Assembly (NCBI RefSeq): GCF_021295345.1
Contig: NZ_JAIMJB010000010.1
Coordinates: forward strand, 1 to 64,000
DNA from: Motilimonas eburnea
GTDB lineage: Bacteria; Pseudomonadota; Gammaproteobacteria; Enterobacterales; CBDFNC01
DNA: 64,000 nt
Direction of reading: 5' to 3'
This document shows positions 26,893 through 36,901 of this stretch, piece after piece; the first letter of the stretch is position 1; the number at the start of each line of letters is the position of its first letter. A program made the position numbers and the translations under genes. The notes under the pieces were generated by a model. That model did no database searches. It saw nothing but the letters and a program-made list of their open reading frames with translations, and was not told the DNA's origin.

Positions 26893-27909
26893 ATGCAAAA
26901 TCCCGTGTTTTTATTACTCGACAGTCGCCAGTTTGGCGGCATTGAAAGCCATGTGTTAGAGCTAGCAAAAGGCCTTAAGCAAGCAGGAGTGGCGGTGCAT
27001 GTCGTCTTGTTACAAGACTACGCCACGGTACATCCCCTCGAACCCTTATTGCAACAGCAACTTATCCATTGTCACAAGCTCACCAGCCCCTGCTCTGGCT
27101 TGATCAGCTTAATCGCTTTATACCGGCCCAGCTTGTTTCATACCCATGGCTATAAAGCCGGGATAGTGGGCCGCTTGTTAGGCTTGTTATACCAAGTTGC
27201 CGTTATCAGCAGTTTTCACGCCGGCGAAAAACCCAAAGGTAAGCTCGCGATTTATGACTTTATTGATCGCTACAGCGCTTGTTTGGCGCAGCAACGTATC
27301 GCCATTAGCCCAATCATAGCGAAACGCCTGCCCTTCACTAGCCATGTGGTCAATAACTTCCTCAGCCACGCCCCAACCGAGATCAGCCAAGGCTTGCAAA
27401 TTGCCTTTGTTGGCCGGCTCAGCCGAGAGAAAGGGGCTGACCGCTTTGTCGATTTAGCTCGCTTGTTTCCTCAGTATCCCTTTCACGTTTACGGTGATGG
27501 CCCTGAGCGGGCGCATTTACAAAGCATGGCCAGTAGCAATGTGATCTTTTATGGTCAACAAGAGATGGCCAAAATATGGCCCAAGATAGGCATACTGGTG
27601 ATGCCTTCACGCTATGAAGGCTTGCCGATGGCGGCCATTGAAGCCATGATGCATGGGATACCTGTGTTAGCGTATGATGTCGGCGCGTTAAACAAGCTGG
27701 TCCACCATCAAGTTAACGGCTACCTTATCCCCCCTGCACAGCATGGGCAAATGCAGATGGCGCTAGGCCAATTCCTAGGCTTACCTCGCTCACAAAAACA
27801 ATCGATGCAACGGGCAGCAAAATCCCAAGCACGTAAAAACTTCAGCGCAAAAGCCATTTTGCCCCAAATCATGAACTTGTATCAACAAGCTATCCAGCGC
27901 ACTCCATAA
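26893..27909 (+). CDS. Glycosyltransferase, GT4 family (first of the polysaccharide operon)
   Basis: The ATG at 26893 has AAGGA eight bases upstream. The 338-residue protein opens VFLLLDSRQFGGIESHVLELAKGL, the acceptor half of a GT-B enzyme. It carries LQIAFVGRLSREKGADRFVDL and the nucleotide-sugar site PSRYEGLPMAAIEAMMHG with the EX7E-type glutamates of GT4. It should add a sugar to a lipid-linked glycan on the cytoplasmic face of the inner membrane. Sugar and linkage are unknown. The next gene follows after 135 bases. Confidence 0.9.
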   Translation: MQNPVFLLLDSRQFGGIESHVLELAKGLKQAGVAVHVVLLQDYATVHPLEPLLQQQLIHCHKLTSPCSGLISLIALYRPSLFHTHGYKAGIVGRLLGLLYQVAVISSFHAGEKPKGKLAIYDFIDRYSACLAQQRIAISPIIAKRLPFTSHVVNNFLSHAPTEISQGLQIAFVGRLSREKGADRFVDLARLFPQYPFHVYGDGPERAHLQSMASSNVIFYGQQEMAKIWPKIGILVMPSRYEGLPMAAIEAMMHGIPVLAYDVGALNKLVHHQVNGYLIPPAQHGQMQMALGQFLGLPRSQKQSMQRAAKSQARKNFSAKAILPQIMNLYQQAIQRTP

Positions 27910-28000
27910 GCCAATGCACTCTGCATTGCAGTTTGCATTTGGCTTAAACACCATAACATAAGCAACTGATTTTAATAACATAATAATTGGCCCCGGAATT

Positions 28001-28039
28001 GCTCCTAATACCAGAGTAAATGACTCATCCCCTAGGAGC
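28001..28039 (+). promoter_or_regulatory. Complementary arms that could mask a ribosome site
   Basis: GCTCCTA (28001-28007) is complementary to TAGGAGC (28033-28039), which contains the AGGAG ribosome site for the gene starting at 28045. Pairing would close a 25-base loop and reduce translation. This is a suggestion from base complementarity only. Confidence 0.3.
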
Positions 28040-28044
28040 GTGCC

Positions 28045-29343
28045 ATGACCCAGCCACTAAATAAGTTCCTTGATAAGTTCTTTGATAAGCCCTCTGATAA
28101 GCGCATCAAGGATCCCGATGCGAAGCATCAAATATATGTTCTCTTTATGCATTATGGCGACAACTGGCTTCGTGGCAGTGAAATTTGCCTCTTGAATCTG
28201 ATGGCCCATCTGCCGTCGCCATTCGTGGCCGTTCTTTGGTGTAATCAGCCTTGCTTGGTAGAGGCAGCGAAGCAAAGGGGGATCTCTCATGCTTATTGCA
28301 GCCCATCGATGCAGCTCAATTGGCGCAATCTACAACGGGCACAACAGCTCTGCTCTGACCACCCCATTATGTTGATTCATGCTAACAGCGCCGCCCCCGT
28401 TAAATTAGCCAGTGTGATAGCGAGGCAACAACAAGTGCCGCTACTGTGTCATTTACATGCGCGCTACCCGTGGTATCAACGCTGGGGGTTTGGCCTACCA
28501 TGGTGTAGCGCATTAGCGGGCGTCAGCCAAGCCGTCACGGCGCAGTTACATTATGATGGCTTTTCGGCTCAACAAGTACACCTTATTCATAACGGCATAA
28601 ATTGCCAGCAACTGCTTAATACCAAGCCCAAACAAGGCAATCTAAAACATCAATTAGGGCTCGCACCATCGGATTATTTGCTGGTCAGTGTTGGTTCATT
28701 GATCAAACGTAAGGGGATGGATCAGCTGCTATATGCCTGCGCCAAACTGCGTCTTCAAGGAATACCGGCTCACCTTGCGATCATTGGCTCAGGCCCAGAG
28801 CTGGATTCGCTGCAAGCTCAAGCCAAGCAGCTCAACATAGCCTCCCATGTCACCTTTTTAGGCGAGCAAGACAATGTAGTGGGACTCATTTCAGGCGCAT
28901 GCGATGTGTTTGTCTCTGGTGCTCGCGAAGAAGTATTTGGCTTAGTGCTCGCAGAAGCGGGATTGGCTAAATTAGCGGTAGTGGCCCCGGATGTCGGCGG
29001 CATCAGTGAGGTGGTCGAGCATCAAGTAACCGGGTTACTTTACCCAGATGGCGATATCCCAACCTTAGTTAAAACCCTTACCCAGTGCTACTTTGCGCCC
29101 AAATTGCGTCATCAGCTAGGGGCGAATGGCTACCTTAAAGCACGCCAGCACTTCGACATTAGCCATCACTGTGATCGGATTAGCCAAATTTATTTTCAAC
29201 TACTTAACCAACCTAACGCCAAACAGGCATGGCATACACATTGGCCCAGCTCACAACAGCTTTGGCAAGCTGTTAATCATATTAAACAATTACTTAAAAC
29301 ACGTATTCAATGCCGTATCGCACGGCTATGGAGAACGGCATGA
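28045..29343 (+). CDS. Glycosyltransferase, GT4 family
   Basis: A 432-residue GT-B enzyme with YGDNWLRGSEICLLNLMAHL near the start, LVSVGSLIKRKGMDQLLYACAKL in the middle and SGAREEVFGLVLAEAGLAKLAVVAPDVGGISEVV, holding the donor-binding EX7E pair. It should act in polysaccharide repeat-unit assembly in the cytoplasm. The first 22 residues are an odd lysine/aspartate stretch encoded by three imperfect 12-bp repeats (28066-28101). The start is fixed by an AGGAG ribosome site. The stop overlaps the next start by four bases (ATGA). Confidence 0.9.
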   Translation: MTQPLNKFLDKFFDKPSDKRIKDPDAKHQIYVLFMHYGDNWLRGSEICLLNLMAHLPSPFVAVLWCNQPCLVEAAKQRGISHAYCSPSMQLNWRNLQRAQQLCSDHPIMLIHANSAAPVKLASVIARQQQVPLLCHLHARYPWYQRWGFGLPWCSALAGVSQAVTAQLHYDGFSAQQVHLIHNGINCQQLLNTKPKQGNLKHQLGLAPSDYLLVSVGSLIKRKGMDQLLYACAKLRLQGIPAHLAIIGSGPELDSLQAQAKQLNIASHVTFLGEQDNVVGLISGACDVFVSGAREEVFGLVLAEAGLAKLAVVAPDVGGISEVVEHQVTGLLYPDGDIPTLVKTLTQCYFAPKLRHQLGANGYLKARQHFDISHHCDRISQIYFQLLNQPNAKQAWHTHWPSSQQLWQAVNHIKQLLKTRIQCRIARLWRTA

Positions 29344-30497
29344 AAACATCAACACCTTTGGTTTGGGTTTTTGATCCGATCGATTTTCATGGTGGCTCAA
29401 AAGTGGCCACCGCTCACCTATTAAGCCAACTGCCACGCCACTACCAGATCAGGGTGATCACCAGTCACGCCAAGCACTGGCAGACATTGGCGCAAGCGAA
29501 ATCAAACTATCAATGCATGTCGCTTTGGCAACCTAAATGGCTGAGAAGCTGCGAACAAGGTTGGCGCTACTTTGCTCGGCATTTGTTTTTGGCTTTGCAA
29601 TTACTTTGGTTACGGCTTCTTAGTGGTCGCCCTGAATTATGTGTGGCAGCTTCTGGACCCGGCGTTGACTTGGCGCTCTATCTTATTGCTCCCTTACTCA
29701 AGTGCCCCTTGGTGCAATGTGTCCATGGCCCTGTGGCAACATCCAATACCATAGCTAAAGCCCTGCAGCGCTGTGATTTACTGTTTTATCTTGCGGCCAC
29801 CAAAGCATCTCTCATTGAGTGTTTGAGTCTTCGAATGACAGAGCAGCAAGCTGAAATATTTTTGGCACAAGAGCACTGTCACCTAATGCAAAATGGGTTA
29901 TCCAGTCATTTCTGGCCGCGTGCAAATCATGATGACGCAAAAGGCGTACTGTGGGCAGCATCTTTGTTGAAATGGAAAGGACTCTCGTTGTTACTTAATG
30001 CCGCTAAGCAACTGCCCACTCCCATCCCTTTTACTGTTTGTTACATACGCCCTCAAAGTAGCCAGCTGGAGGTAGAGCAAGCCCCTGTCAACTTGCCTTA
30101 TTTTCAATGGCACGAAAACCCCGCCGAGTTGGATGAAATACGCGCACAACACAGGATCTTTGTTTCCACCAGTCAACAAGAGCCATTTGGGCTATCTATT
30201 TTAGAGGCCATGGCAGCGGGTTTATGTCCGGTGATCCCTGACGACGGAGCATGGTGGCATCAAGAATTACGCCATGGTCAAAACTGCATTGTTTATCAAG
30301 CCAATAATCCCGAAGATCTTGCCAAGCAGTTGCATTACTTAGAACGGCATCCAGACAAACAAATTGAAATTGGCCAAGCAGCTCAACAAGTCGCTCAGCA
30401 ATACCGCGCCGAAGTATGTTACCGCCCCTTGCTAATGAAAATGCTCAGAGCCATGGTCTGGCAACACTTAATAGGGGGCCGCTATGCTGCTCACTAA
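29340..30497 (+). CDS. Glycosyltransferase, GT4 family
   Basis: From the ATG at 29340 (GGAG nearby, overlapping the preceding stop) the protein is 385 residues. It begins LVWVFDPIDFHGGSKVATAHLL and has GVLWAASLLKWKGLSLLLNA and STSQQEPFGLSILEAMAAGLCPVIPDD, the GT4 donor site with its glutamates. It is predicted to extend the polysaccharide unit. Overlap with both neighbours shows a tightly coupled operon. It is less similar to the other two GT4 proteins than expected for recent duplicates. Confidence 0.88.
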   Translation: MKTSTPLVWVFDPIDFHGGSKVATAHLLSQLPRHYQIRVITSHAKHWQTLAQAKSNYQCMSLWQPKWLRSCEQGWRYFARHLFLALQLLWLRLLSGRPELCVAASGPGVDLALYLIAPLLKCPLVQCVHGPVATSNTIAKALQRCDLLFYLAATKASLIECLSLRMTEQQAEIFLAQEHCHLMQNGLSSHFWPRANHDDAKGVLWAASLLKWKGLSLLLNAAKQLPTPIPFTVCYIRPQSSQLEVEQAPVNLPYFQWHENPAELDEIRAQHRIFVSTSQQEPFGLSILEAMAAGLCPVIPDDGAWWHQELRHGQNCIVYQANNPEDLAKQLHYLERHPDKQIEIGQAAQQVAQQYRAEVCYRPLLMKMLRAMVWQHLIGGRYAAH

Positions 30498-31968
30498 CCT
30501 AAACCACTCGTTACACCAAGTGGTTACTCGCTATCGGCCCATACTGAATCAAACCTTATTTTATGGCGCCAGCATTGCGCTAATGAAAGGCATCTCATTA
30601 TTAATGTTACCTTTTATTGCCCATCAACTTGAGCCAGCCGAGTTTGGTCGCTTGGAAACCCTCACGACACTGGCCATTTTGTGCAGCATTATCTGCGCAG
30701 CTGGGTTAGAAGACACCCTTTACAAGCACGTGGGGTTTGCTAAAACTAGGGCAGAAAAGCGCCAACAAGCCGCCAACATTTATGGTTTAAGTATCTGCTT
30801 AGCCGGACTTACCTTGATTTTATTACCTGCAATCGGCCAGCTTGCTTGGCGGCTTTTGCCCGGTGATATCGCCTTGTTAGATATTCAGCTTATTTTATTA
30901 CAGGTCGCCTTAGAAGCATCCATCGCTGTTCCTCTAGGGTGGCTCAGGCTGAAAGATAAAGCGTCATTGTTTTTCGCCTTCACTGCGGGCAGGGCGTTAG
31001 TTCAAGCCTTGTTAACCCTAGCGCTGCTGCACTATATGGGTGGCATTCGCAGTATCTTACTGGCGGGTTTACTTACCGCAGCCCTACAAGCTATAGGGTT
31101 GGGGTATTATCAACTCAAAAGCAGTGGCATTGCTTTACAACCTAGCCTGATTCGCCCTGCCACTCTCTATGCCCTGCCGGTGATCGCCAGTGGCTTAGTC
31201 AATTTTCCATTATCAGGGTTAGATCGCTGGTTAATTGCAGCCTACAGTACAGAAGCCACCCTAGCGAATGTAGCGATTGCTGCCAAGTTTGCCCTTGCCG
31301 CCGTGTTGCTGCTGCAGCCCTTTACCATGTGGTGGTCACCAAAACGTTTTACTGTTTTGGCGGGCGCAAACGGCCGAGAACAAACACTAAAGTGGCAAAT
31401 GCTGGGATTAGGTTTACTGTGCTTGATTTGCCTAGCTGTTGCCTTTATCGCCCCGCTGTTAATGATTGAATTACTGCCGCAGCAGTATCATGGCGCGATC
31501 GCTGTGATGCCCTACTTATTGGCCGTTGTTTTTTTCAAAGAAGCCTGCGAGCTGGTGAATATTGGTTGTTTCAGTGGTGCTCGGACGCAAACCCAGTTCA
31601 CCATCAATGCCTGTTGCGCGATCTTATGCGCCACATTGATGTGGTTAAGCTGCGTCGTTTGCCAATGGTATGCCCCTGATGATGCCAATTTAGTGATGAT
31701 CATGGTATTGGTAAGCTTAATGATTGGCCAGTTAATCCGCTTAGGACTCTTTTTTTACTATAGTCAGCGAGCCGAGCCACTCAATTACCCCAAATGGCGG
31801 TTAGCCCTGGCGGGCTCGTTAACCTTGGCCACTTTATTTGCTATTGCCAGTTTATCGAGCGTCTCTGCTCGTGCGGGCATAGCATTGATTTTATGTCTAC
31901 TATTAGGATTTGTTTGGAAGCTGAAAAAGCCACTCCTATGGCAACCACAGGTGCAAAACGATGCCTAG
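30484..31968 (+). CDS. Polysaccharide flippase (Wzx/MOP-type)
   Basis: A 494-residue membrane protein with about 12-14 hydrophobic helices. It opens LFYGASIALMKGISLLMLPFIAHQL followed by EPAEFGRLETL, the typical start of Wzx/PST exporters (segment one, then a cytoplasmic loop with the EFG motif). It should move lipid-linked oligosaccharide units across the inner membrane. It overlaps the preceding glycosyltransferase gene by 14 bases and the next gene by eight. An AGGGGGCC ribosome site precedes the ATG. No wza, wzc or initiating transferase gene is present here. Confidence 0.88.
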   Translation: MLLTNLNHSLHQVVTRYRPILNQTLFYGASIALMKGISLLMLPFIAHQLEPAEFGRLETLTTLAILCSIICAAGLEDTLYKHVGFAKTRAEKRQQAANIYGLSICLAGLTLILLPAIGQLAWRLLPGDIALLDIQLILLQVALEASIAVPLGWLRLKDKASLFFAFTAGRALVQALLTLALLHYMGGIRSILLAGLLTAALQAIGLGYYQLKSSGIALQPSLIRPATLYALPVIASGLVNFPLSGLDRWLIAAYSTEATLANVAIAAKFALAAVLLLQPFTMWWSPKRFTVLAGANGREQTLKWQMLGLGLLCLICLAVAFIAPLLMIELLPQQYHGAIAVMPYLLAVVFFKEACELVNIGCFSGARTQTQFTINACCAILCATLMWLSCVVCQWYAPDDANLVMIMVLVSLMIGQLIRLGLFFYYSQRAEPLNYPKWRLALAGSLTLATLFAIASLSSVSARAGIALILCLLLGFVWKLKKPLLWQPQVQNDA

Positions 31969-33349
31969 CAACCCTCATCTAACCAATAGCAAACGCTGGC
32001 AGGTAACATTAGCCTGCCTTTGCTGTGCTGTGTTGGCTATGATTTGGTGGTTTGCGCCTCACCCATTGATGGCTGTTGCCCTCGCCATTGCACCTTTAGC
32101 TGCGCTGTTTGTCCTTAACGTCCCATTTTTCATGGTGGTCCTGTTTGTTGCCTTCTCATTTTTCCGTCTTCACGAAGTGTTCCCAGCCCTTTATAACCTT
32201 AAAATTCCGTTAATGCTCTCCCTCGGTGCCATTGCTGCTTTGGCTTGGCATTTATTAGTGAGTCAACAAATACGCCCGTTTTGGACAAAAGAATTGAGTG
32301 TCATCAGTGTATTTTTTGTTTTGGTGATGATTGGTGTGGTGTTTGCGGGTAACCGTCCGGTCGCCATTGCCTACTTTAACAATATCTATTGGAAAATTGC
32401 CCTGATGACCTTTGCCATTGCCTGGCTAACACGCGAAGCTAAGCATTTTTCTTTCGCTTGCCATGTCAATGTTATCTCTGGATTATTAGTCGCTATCGTG
32501 GCCCTGAATAACAAGGCTAATGGCATAGGTTTAGTAGAAGAAACCCGCGTGACCATAGGCCGAGAATTGGGCTCTGTATTAGGGGATCCCAATGATCTGG
32601 CCTTAGTCATGATGTTTCCTGCCGCCTTTGCTACCTCACTCTTTGTCTCGCCTAATATGAGTAAAACCTCAAAGCTATTAGGGTTGATTGCCTTGATCAC
32701 CATTTTTTGCGCCGTCATTGCAACCCAAAGCCGAGGAGGATTGTTGGGCATCGTAGCTGTGTTAGCTGTGTTTGGTTATCGTTATATTAAATCTAAAGCT
32801 CTGCTGGGTGCTATTGGTGCCATTGGCTTACTGCTGTTATATGTGGTCGCGGGAATATCTGATCGCGCTTCCGGTGGCGCGGCCGAGTCAGGTGTGGACG
32901 AATCAGCCATGGGCCGTCTATACGCGTGGGAAGCGGCTTTTAATATGGCTTTAGATCACCCTATCCTTGGTATGGGACTCGATAACTTTTATTACAATTA
33001 TTACTACTATAGCCCGCATTGGGATGGCCTCAACCATGCCGTTCACAGTACTTGGTTTGGGGTGTTAGCAGAAACGGGATTTGTTGGCCTTGGCGTGTTT
33101 GTCTATATGATAGTGGTAATGATACGCTCTTCGCTCCATTCTTTAGCTTTGATCCAGCAACAACTTGATACGGTTCCACCTGCCATTTTTGCCAGTGCCC
33201 AAGCCATTTTTGCTGGCTTATTAGGCACAGTAGTATCGGGCACGTTTTTAACTCAAGGTTTTACTTGGCCTATTTATATCTTGGTCGCACTGGTTGCCGC
33301 CATGAGTCAGTGGTGTCGCTGTCACTTGCCACAAGAGGCTAATCAGTAA
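31961..33349 (+). CDS. O-antigen ligase/polymerase-family membrane protein (Wzy-like)
   Basis: The 462-residue protein has about 10-12 hydrophobic helices and the family features of the O-antigen ligase superfamily: VIATQSRGGLLGIVAVLAVF, a large periplasmic loop (about residues 300-365) with ILGMGLDNFYYNYYYYSP, and LNHAVHSTWFGVLAETGFVG with the conserved histidines. It polymerises repeat units or ligates the chain to an acceptor; sequence alone does not separate the two. Being last in a flippase operon favours a polymerase. A terminator follows the stop. Confidence 0.85.
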   Translation: MPSNPHLTNSKRWQVTLACLCCAVLAMIWWFAPHPLMAVALAIAPLAALFVLNVPFFMVVLFVAFSFFRLHEVFPALYNLKIPLMLSLGAIAALAWHLLVSQQIRPFWTKELSVISVFFVLVMIGVVFAGNRPVAIAYFNNIYWKIALMTFAIAWLTREAKHFSFACHVNVISGLLVAIVALNNKANGIGLVEETRVTIGRELGSVLGDPNDLALVMMFPAAFATSLFVSPNMSKTSKLLGLIALITIFCAVIATQSRGGLLGIVAVLAVFGYRYIKSKALLGAIGAIGLLLLYVVAGISDRASGGAAESGVDESAMGRLYAWEAAFNMALDHPILGMGLDNFYYNYYYYSPHWDGLNHAVHSTWFGVLAETGFVGLGVFVYMIVVMIRSSLHSLALIQQQLDTVPPAIFASAQAIFAGLLGTVVSGTFLTQGFTWPIYILVALVAAMSQWCRCHLPQEANQ

Positions 33350-33353
33350 GCAT

Positions 33354-33380
33354 AAAAAAAGCAGCCGAAGCTGCTTTTTT
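33354..33380. terminator. Bidirectional terminator between the polysaccharide operon and lpdA
   Basis: AAGCAGC, the loop CGAA and GCTGCTT (33359-33376) form a stem with A residues before it and a T run after it, so it can stop transcription on both strands. It serves the polymerase gene on the plus strand and lpdA on the minus strand. Confidence 0.9.
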
Positions 33381-33397
33381 ATTAGAAGAAAAGTTGA

Positions 33398-34825
33398 TTA
33401 CTTCTTCTTAACCGCTTTTGGGTTAGGAAGGTCGGTAATTGAACCTTCGTAAACTTCAGCAGCTAGGCCCACTGACTCGTGTAGAGTTGGGTGAGCATGG
33501 ATAGTGAGGGCGATGTCTTCAGCATCCGCGCCTAGCTCAATTGCTAGACCGATTTCGCCAAGTAGCTCACCTGCGTTGGTACCCACAACCGCACCACCGA
33601 TAACACGGTGAGTGTCTTTATCAAAGATAAGCTTAGTCATACCGTCAGAGCAGTCAGATGCAATTGCACGACCTGAAGCTGCCCATGGGAATACCGCTTT
33701 CTCAAAGTTGATGCCTTGTTCTTTCGCTTCCTTCTCGGTTACACCTACCCAAGCCACTTCAGGCTCAGTGTATGCAATCGATGGGATCACTTTAGGATCG
33801 AAGTAGTGCTTCTTACCTGCGATAACTTCAGCCGCTACGTGACCTTCATGCACACCTTTATGTGCCAGCATAGGTTGACCTACAATGTCACCAATAGCGT
33901 GAATATGAGCAACGTTAGTACGCATTTGCTTATCAACTTCGATAAAGCCACGCTCAGTGACATTAACGCCTGCTTTTTCAGCATCTAGGCTGAGACCGTT
34001 TGGTACACGACCCACCGCAACTAATACCGCGTCGTATGCTTTTGGCTCAGCAGGTGCATTCTTACCTTCAAAGGTAACGTAAATCGCATCTTCTTTGGCT
34101 TCAACCGCAACCACTTTGGTTTCAAGCATGATGTCGAATTTCTTCTTCACGCGCTTGGTATAAACTTGGATGATGTCTTTATCGGCAGCGGGAATAAGCT
34201 GATCAGCAAATTCAACAACGTCGATGTTTGAACCCAGTGCGCTGTACACTTGGCCCATTTCTAGACCGATAATACCACCACCTAACACAAGTAGACGCTC
34301 AGGAACGGTTTTCAGTTCTAGGGCACCCGTAGAGTCCCAAATACGTGGGTCATCATGTGGGATAAATGGCAGTTTAACTGGGCGAGAGCCCGCTGCGATA
34401 ATCGCGTTATCAAAGTTAACCGTGGTTTTACCGTTTTTGCCTTCCACTTCAATTGAGTTAGGACCGGTAAATTTACCTAAACCTTCAACCACTTTAACTT
34501 TACGCATCTTAGCCATACCGCCAAGACCGCCAGTTAGCTGGCTAACTACTTTGTCTTTCCAGATACGAATTTTGTCGATATCTGTTTGTGCTTCACCAAA
34601 GATAACACCGTGCTCGGCAAGGGCTTTGGCTTCTTCAATTACTTTTGCAACGTGTAACAAGGCTTTAGAAGGAATACAGCCAACGTTAAGACATACACCA
34701 CCTAAGGTAGAGTATTTTTCAATTAACACGGTTTCCAAACCTAAATCTGCTGCGCGAAATGCGGCAGAGTATCCGGCTGGGCCGGATCCTAGCACAACGA
34801 CTTGTGCTTTCACTTCGTTACTCAT
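33398..34825 (-). CDS. lpdA: Dihydrolipoyl dehydrogenase (E3)
   Basis: A 475-residue flavoprotein with the FAD fingerprint VVVLGSGPAGYSAAFRAADLG, the redox pair in GGVCLNVGCIPSK, the NAD-binding LLVLGGGIIGLEMG and the C-terminal HAHPTLHES that supplies the active-site histidine. It reoxidises dihydrolipoamide for the pyruvate and 2-oxoglutarate dehydrogenase complexes. It lies after aceF but is separated from it by a terminator, so it probably also has its own promoter. Codon use is that of a highly expressed gene. Confidence 0.97.
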   Translation of the reverse strand: MSNEVKAQVVVLGSGPAGYSAAFRAADLGLETVLIEKYSTLGGVCLNVGCIPSKALLHVAKVIEEAKALAEHGVIFGEAQTDIDKIRIWKDKVVSQLTGGLGGMAKMRKVKVVEGLGKFTGPNSIEVEGKNGKTTVNFDNAIIAAGSRPVKLPFIPHDDPRIWDSTGALELKTVPERLLVLGGGIIGLEMGQVYSALGSNIDVVEFADQLIPAADKDIIQVYTKRVKKKFDIMLETKVVAVEAKEDAIYVTFEGKNAPAEPKAYDAVLVAVGRVPNGLSLDAEKAGVNVTERGFIEVDKQMRTNVAHIHAIGDIVGQPMLAHKGVHEGHVAAEVIAGKKHYFDPKVIPSIAYTEPEVAWVGVTEKEAKEQGINFEKAVFPWAASGRAIASDCSDGMTKLIFDKDTHRVIGGAVVGTNAGELLGEIGLAIELGADAEDIALTIHAHPTLHESVGLAAEVYEGSITDLPNPKAVKKK

Positions 34826-34902
34826 TCTGGCCTCTTATTCTGTTGGCTTGTCGGGGTACAAAAATCCCAACAAGTTTACAAGCATGTTAAGAAAATGGAA
34901 GT

Positions 34903-34925
34903 AAAAAGGTCGGCAAACGCCGACC
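34903..34925 (-). terminator. Terminator between aceF and lpdA
   Basis: GGTCGGC (34908-34914) pairs with GCCGACC (34919-34925) around four bases. On the minus strand it runs into five T (34903-34907). It starts ten bases after the aceF stop and would limit read-through into lpdA. Confidence 0.88.
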
Positions 34926-34934
34926 CCTTAACAT

Positions 34935-36884
34935 TTACAGTACTAATTTACGTAAATCAGACAGTAAACCATTAATGGTGGTGATAAAACGCGCACCGTC
35001 GGCACCATCAATCACACGGTGATCGTAAGAAAGAGCCAGTGGAACCATTAAGCGAGGCGCAAACTCTTTGCCATTCCATTTTGGTTTCATTTCTGACTTA
35101 GACACACCTAAGATAGCCACTTCTGGTGCGTTCACGATTGGCGTAAACTGAGTACCGCCGATACCGCCAAGGCTAGAAATACTCATCGAGCCGCCTTGCA
35201 TGTCTTTGCCGGTTAGCTTGCCATCGCGTGCTTTCTTAGAGATCTCAGCCAAATCACGGCTTAATTCATGGATGCCTTTGTTGTTAACATCTTTAACTAC
35301 GGGTACCACAAGACCGTTTGGCGTATCTACCGCAACACCGATGTTGATGTACTTCTTGTAGATGATGTGCTCACCATCTTCAGCCAACGAGGTGTTAAAT
35401 TTAGGATGCAGCTCAAGGGCCTTAGCCACCGCTTTGATGATGAAAATCAGCGGGCTGATCTTGATGCCGTTACCGATTTTCGCATTCATCGCGTTTTCGC
35501 TTTGACGGAATGCTTCTAGATCCGTGATATCTGCTTCGTCAAATTGGGTTACGTGTGGAATGGTTACCCAGTTGCGATGTAGCGCAGGACCAGAAATCTT
35601 CTGGATACGCGACATTTCAACGGTTTCTGTTTCACCAAACTTAGTGAAATCAACCTTAGGCGCTTTAACCACTTGTAGACCGTTACCGCCACCCACAGAC
35701 GTCGCCGCGGTCGCTTTAGGACGTGATAGCTCGTACTTCACATACGCTTGTACGTCTTCTTTGATGATGCGCGATTTACGACCTGTGCCTTTAACCTTAG
35801 TTAAATCAACCCCAAATTCACGCGCTAGACGGCGCACTGAAGGCGAAGCATGCACTAAACCAGAGCCCTTTTGCTCAGCCGCACTTGGGTGGTGCGGTAC
35901 TGGCGGCGGCTTAGGCGCGGCTTGTTGCGGGGCAGCTTGAGCTGGCGCAGGCGTTGCTACAGGAGCCTCGGCAGCAGGAGCTGCTGGAGCACCCGCTACC
36001 GTCACTTCAACCACAGCCACTAAGGTGCCTTCAGATACCTTGTCACCGACATTAATTTTTAACTCTTTAACCACACCCGCAAACGGTGCTGGCACTTCCA
36101 TTGACGCTTTATCGCCTTCAACGGTAATTAAACCCGCTTCTTCTTCGATGGTATCGCCAACCGCAACCAATACTTCAGTCACTTCAACTTCATCACCACC
36201 GATATCTGGCACTGTGACTTCTTTTAGCGCTGTGCTTGATGCAGCCGCTGGTGCCGCTGCCGCAGGGGCTGGTGTAGCCTCAGCAACAGGAGCTGGAGCC
36301 GCGGCCGGAGTAGCAGGTGCAGCTGCGCCCGACTCAACAACAACGATTAAAGTGCCTTCAGAAACCTTGTCGCCAACTGCAACTTTGATTTCTTTCACGA
36401 CGCCGCCAAAAGGAGCCGGTACTTCCATTGAGGCCTTATCGCCTTCAACAGAAATCAAACCTTGCTCTTCTTCTACGGTGTCGCCCACAGCCACTAGAAT
36501 TTCAGTGACGTCAACTTCATCCGCGCCAATATCTGGCACGGTGATTTCGCGTAGCTCGCTAGCACCCGCAGGAGCCGCTGGCGAAGCAGCAACCGGAGCT
36601 GGCGTTTCAGCCGCAACAGGTTCAACAGCCGGTGCCGCGACACCGCCCGCCGCTTCTACAGTAATGATTAGGGTGCCTTCAGACACTTTATCACCCACCG
36701 CGACTTTGATTTCTTTAACCACGCCACCAAATGGCGCAGGCACTTCCATTGAAGCCTTGTCGCCTTCAACTGAAATCAAACCTTGCTCTTCTTCGATGGT
36801 GTCACCCACGGCGACTAGAATCTCGGTTACATCGACTTCGTCTGCGCCAATGTCAGGAACCAGAATTTCTTTAATATCAGACAT
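34935..36884 (-). CDS. aceF: Pyruvate dehydrogenase E2, three lipoyl domains
   Basis: The 649-residue dihydrolipoyl acetyltransferase has three lipoyl domains (about residues 1-78, 108-185 and 218-295), each with the lipoylated lysine in [12 protein letters not shown]. Ala/Pro-rich linkers join them. An E1/E3-binding domain ([15 protein letters not shown]) and a catalytic domain ending with [13 protein letters not shown] follow. It transfers the acetyl group to CoA in the core of the complex. The first two lipoyl domains are nearly identical and the third is more different. It lies 17 bases after aceE. Confidence 0.97.
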   Translation of the reverse strand: MSDIKEILVPDIGADEVDVTEILVAVGDTIEEEQGLISVEGDKASMEVPAPFGGVVKEIKVAVGDKVSEGTLIITVEAAGGVAAPAVEPVAAETPAPVAASPAAPAGASELREITVPDIGADEVDVTEILVAVGDTVEEEQGLISVEGDKASMEVPAPFGGVVKEIKVAVGDKVSEGTLIVVVESGAAAPATPAAAPAPVAEATPAPAAAAPAAASSTALKEVTVPDIGGDEVEVTEVLVAVGDTIEEEAGLITVEGDKASMEVPAPFAGVVKELKINVGDKVSEGTLVAVVEVTVAGAPAAPAAEAPVATPAPAQAAPQQAAPKPPPVPHHPSAAEQKGSGLVHASPSVRRLAREFGVDLTKVKGTGRKSRIIKEDVQAYVKYELSRPKATAATSVGGGNGLQVVKAPKVDFTKFGETETVEMSRIQKISGPALHRNWVTIPHVTQFDEADITDLEAFRQSENAMNAKIGNGIKISPLIFIIKAVAKALELHPKFNTSLAEDGEHIIYKKYINIGVAVDTPNGLVVPVVKDVNNKGIHELSRDLAEISKKARDGKLTGKDMQGGSMSISSLGGIGGTQFTPIVNAPEVAILGVSKSEMKPKWNGKEFAPRLMVPLALSYDHRVIDGADGARFITTINGLLSDLRKLVL

Positions 36885-36901
36885 TCTCTTATTACCTATT
36901 G

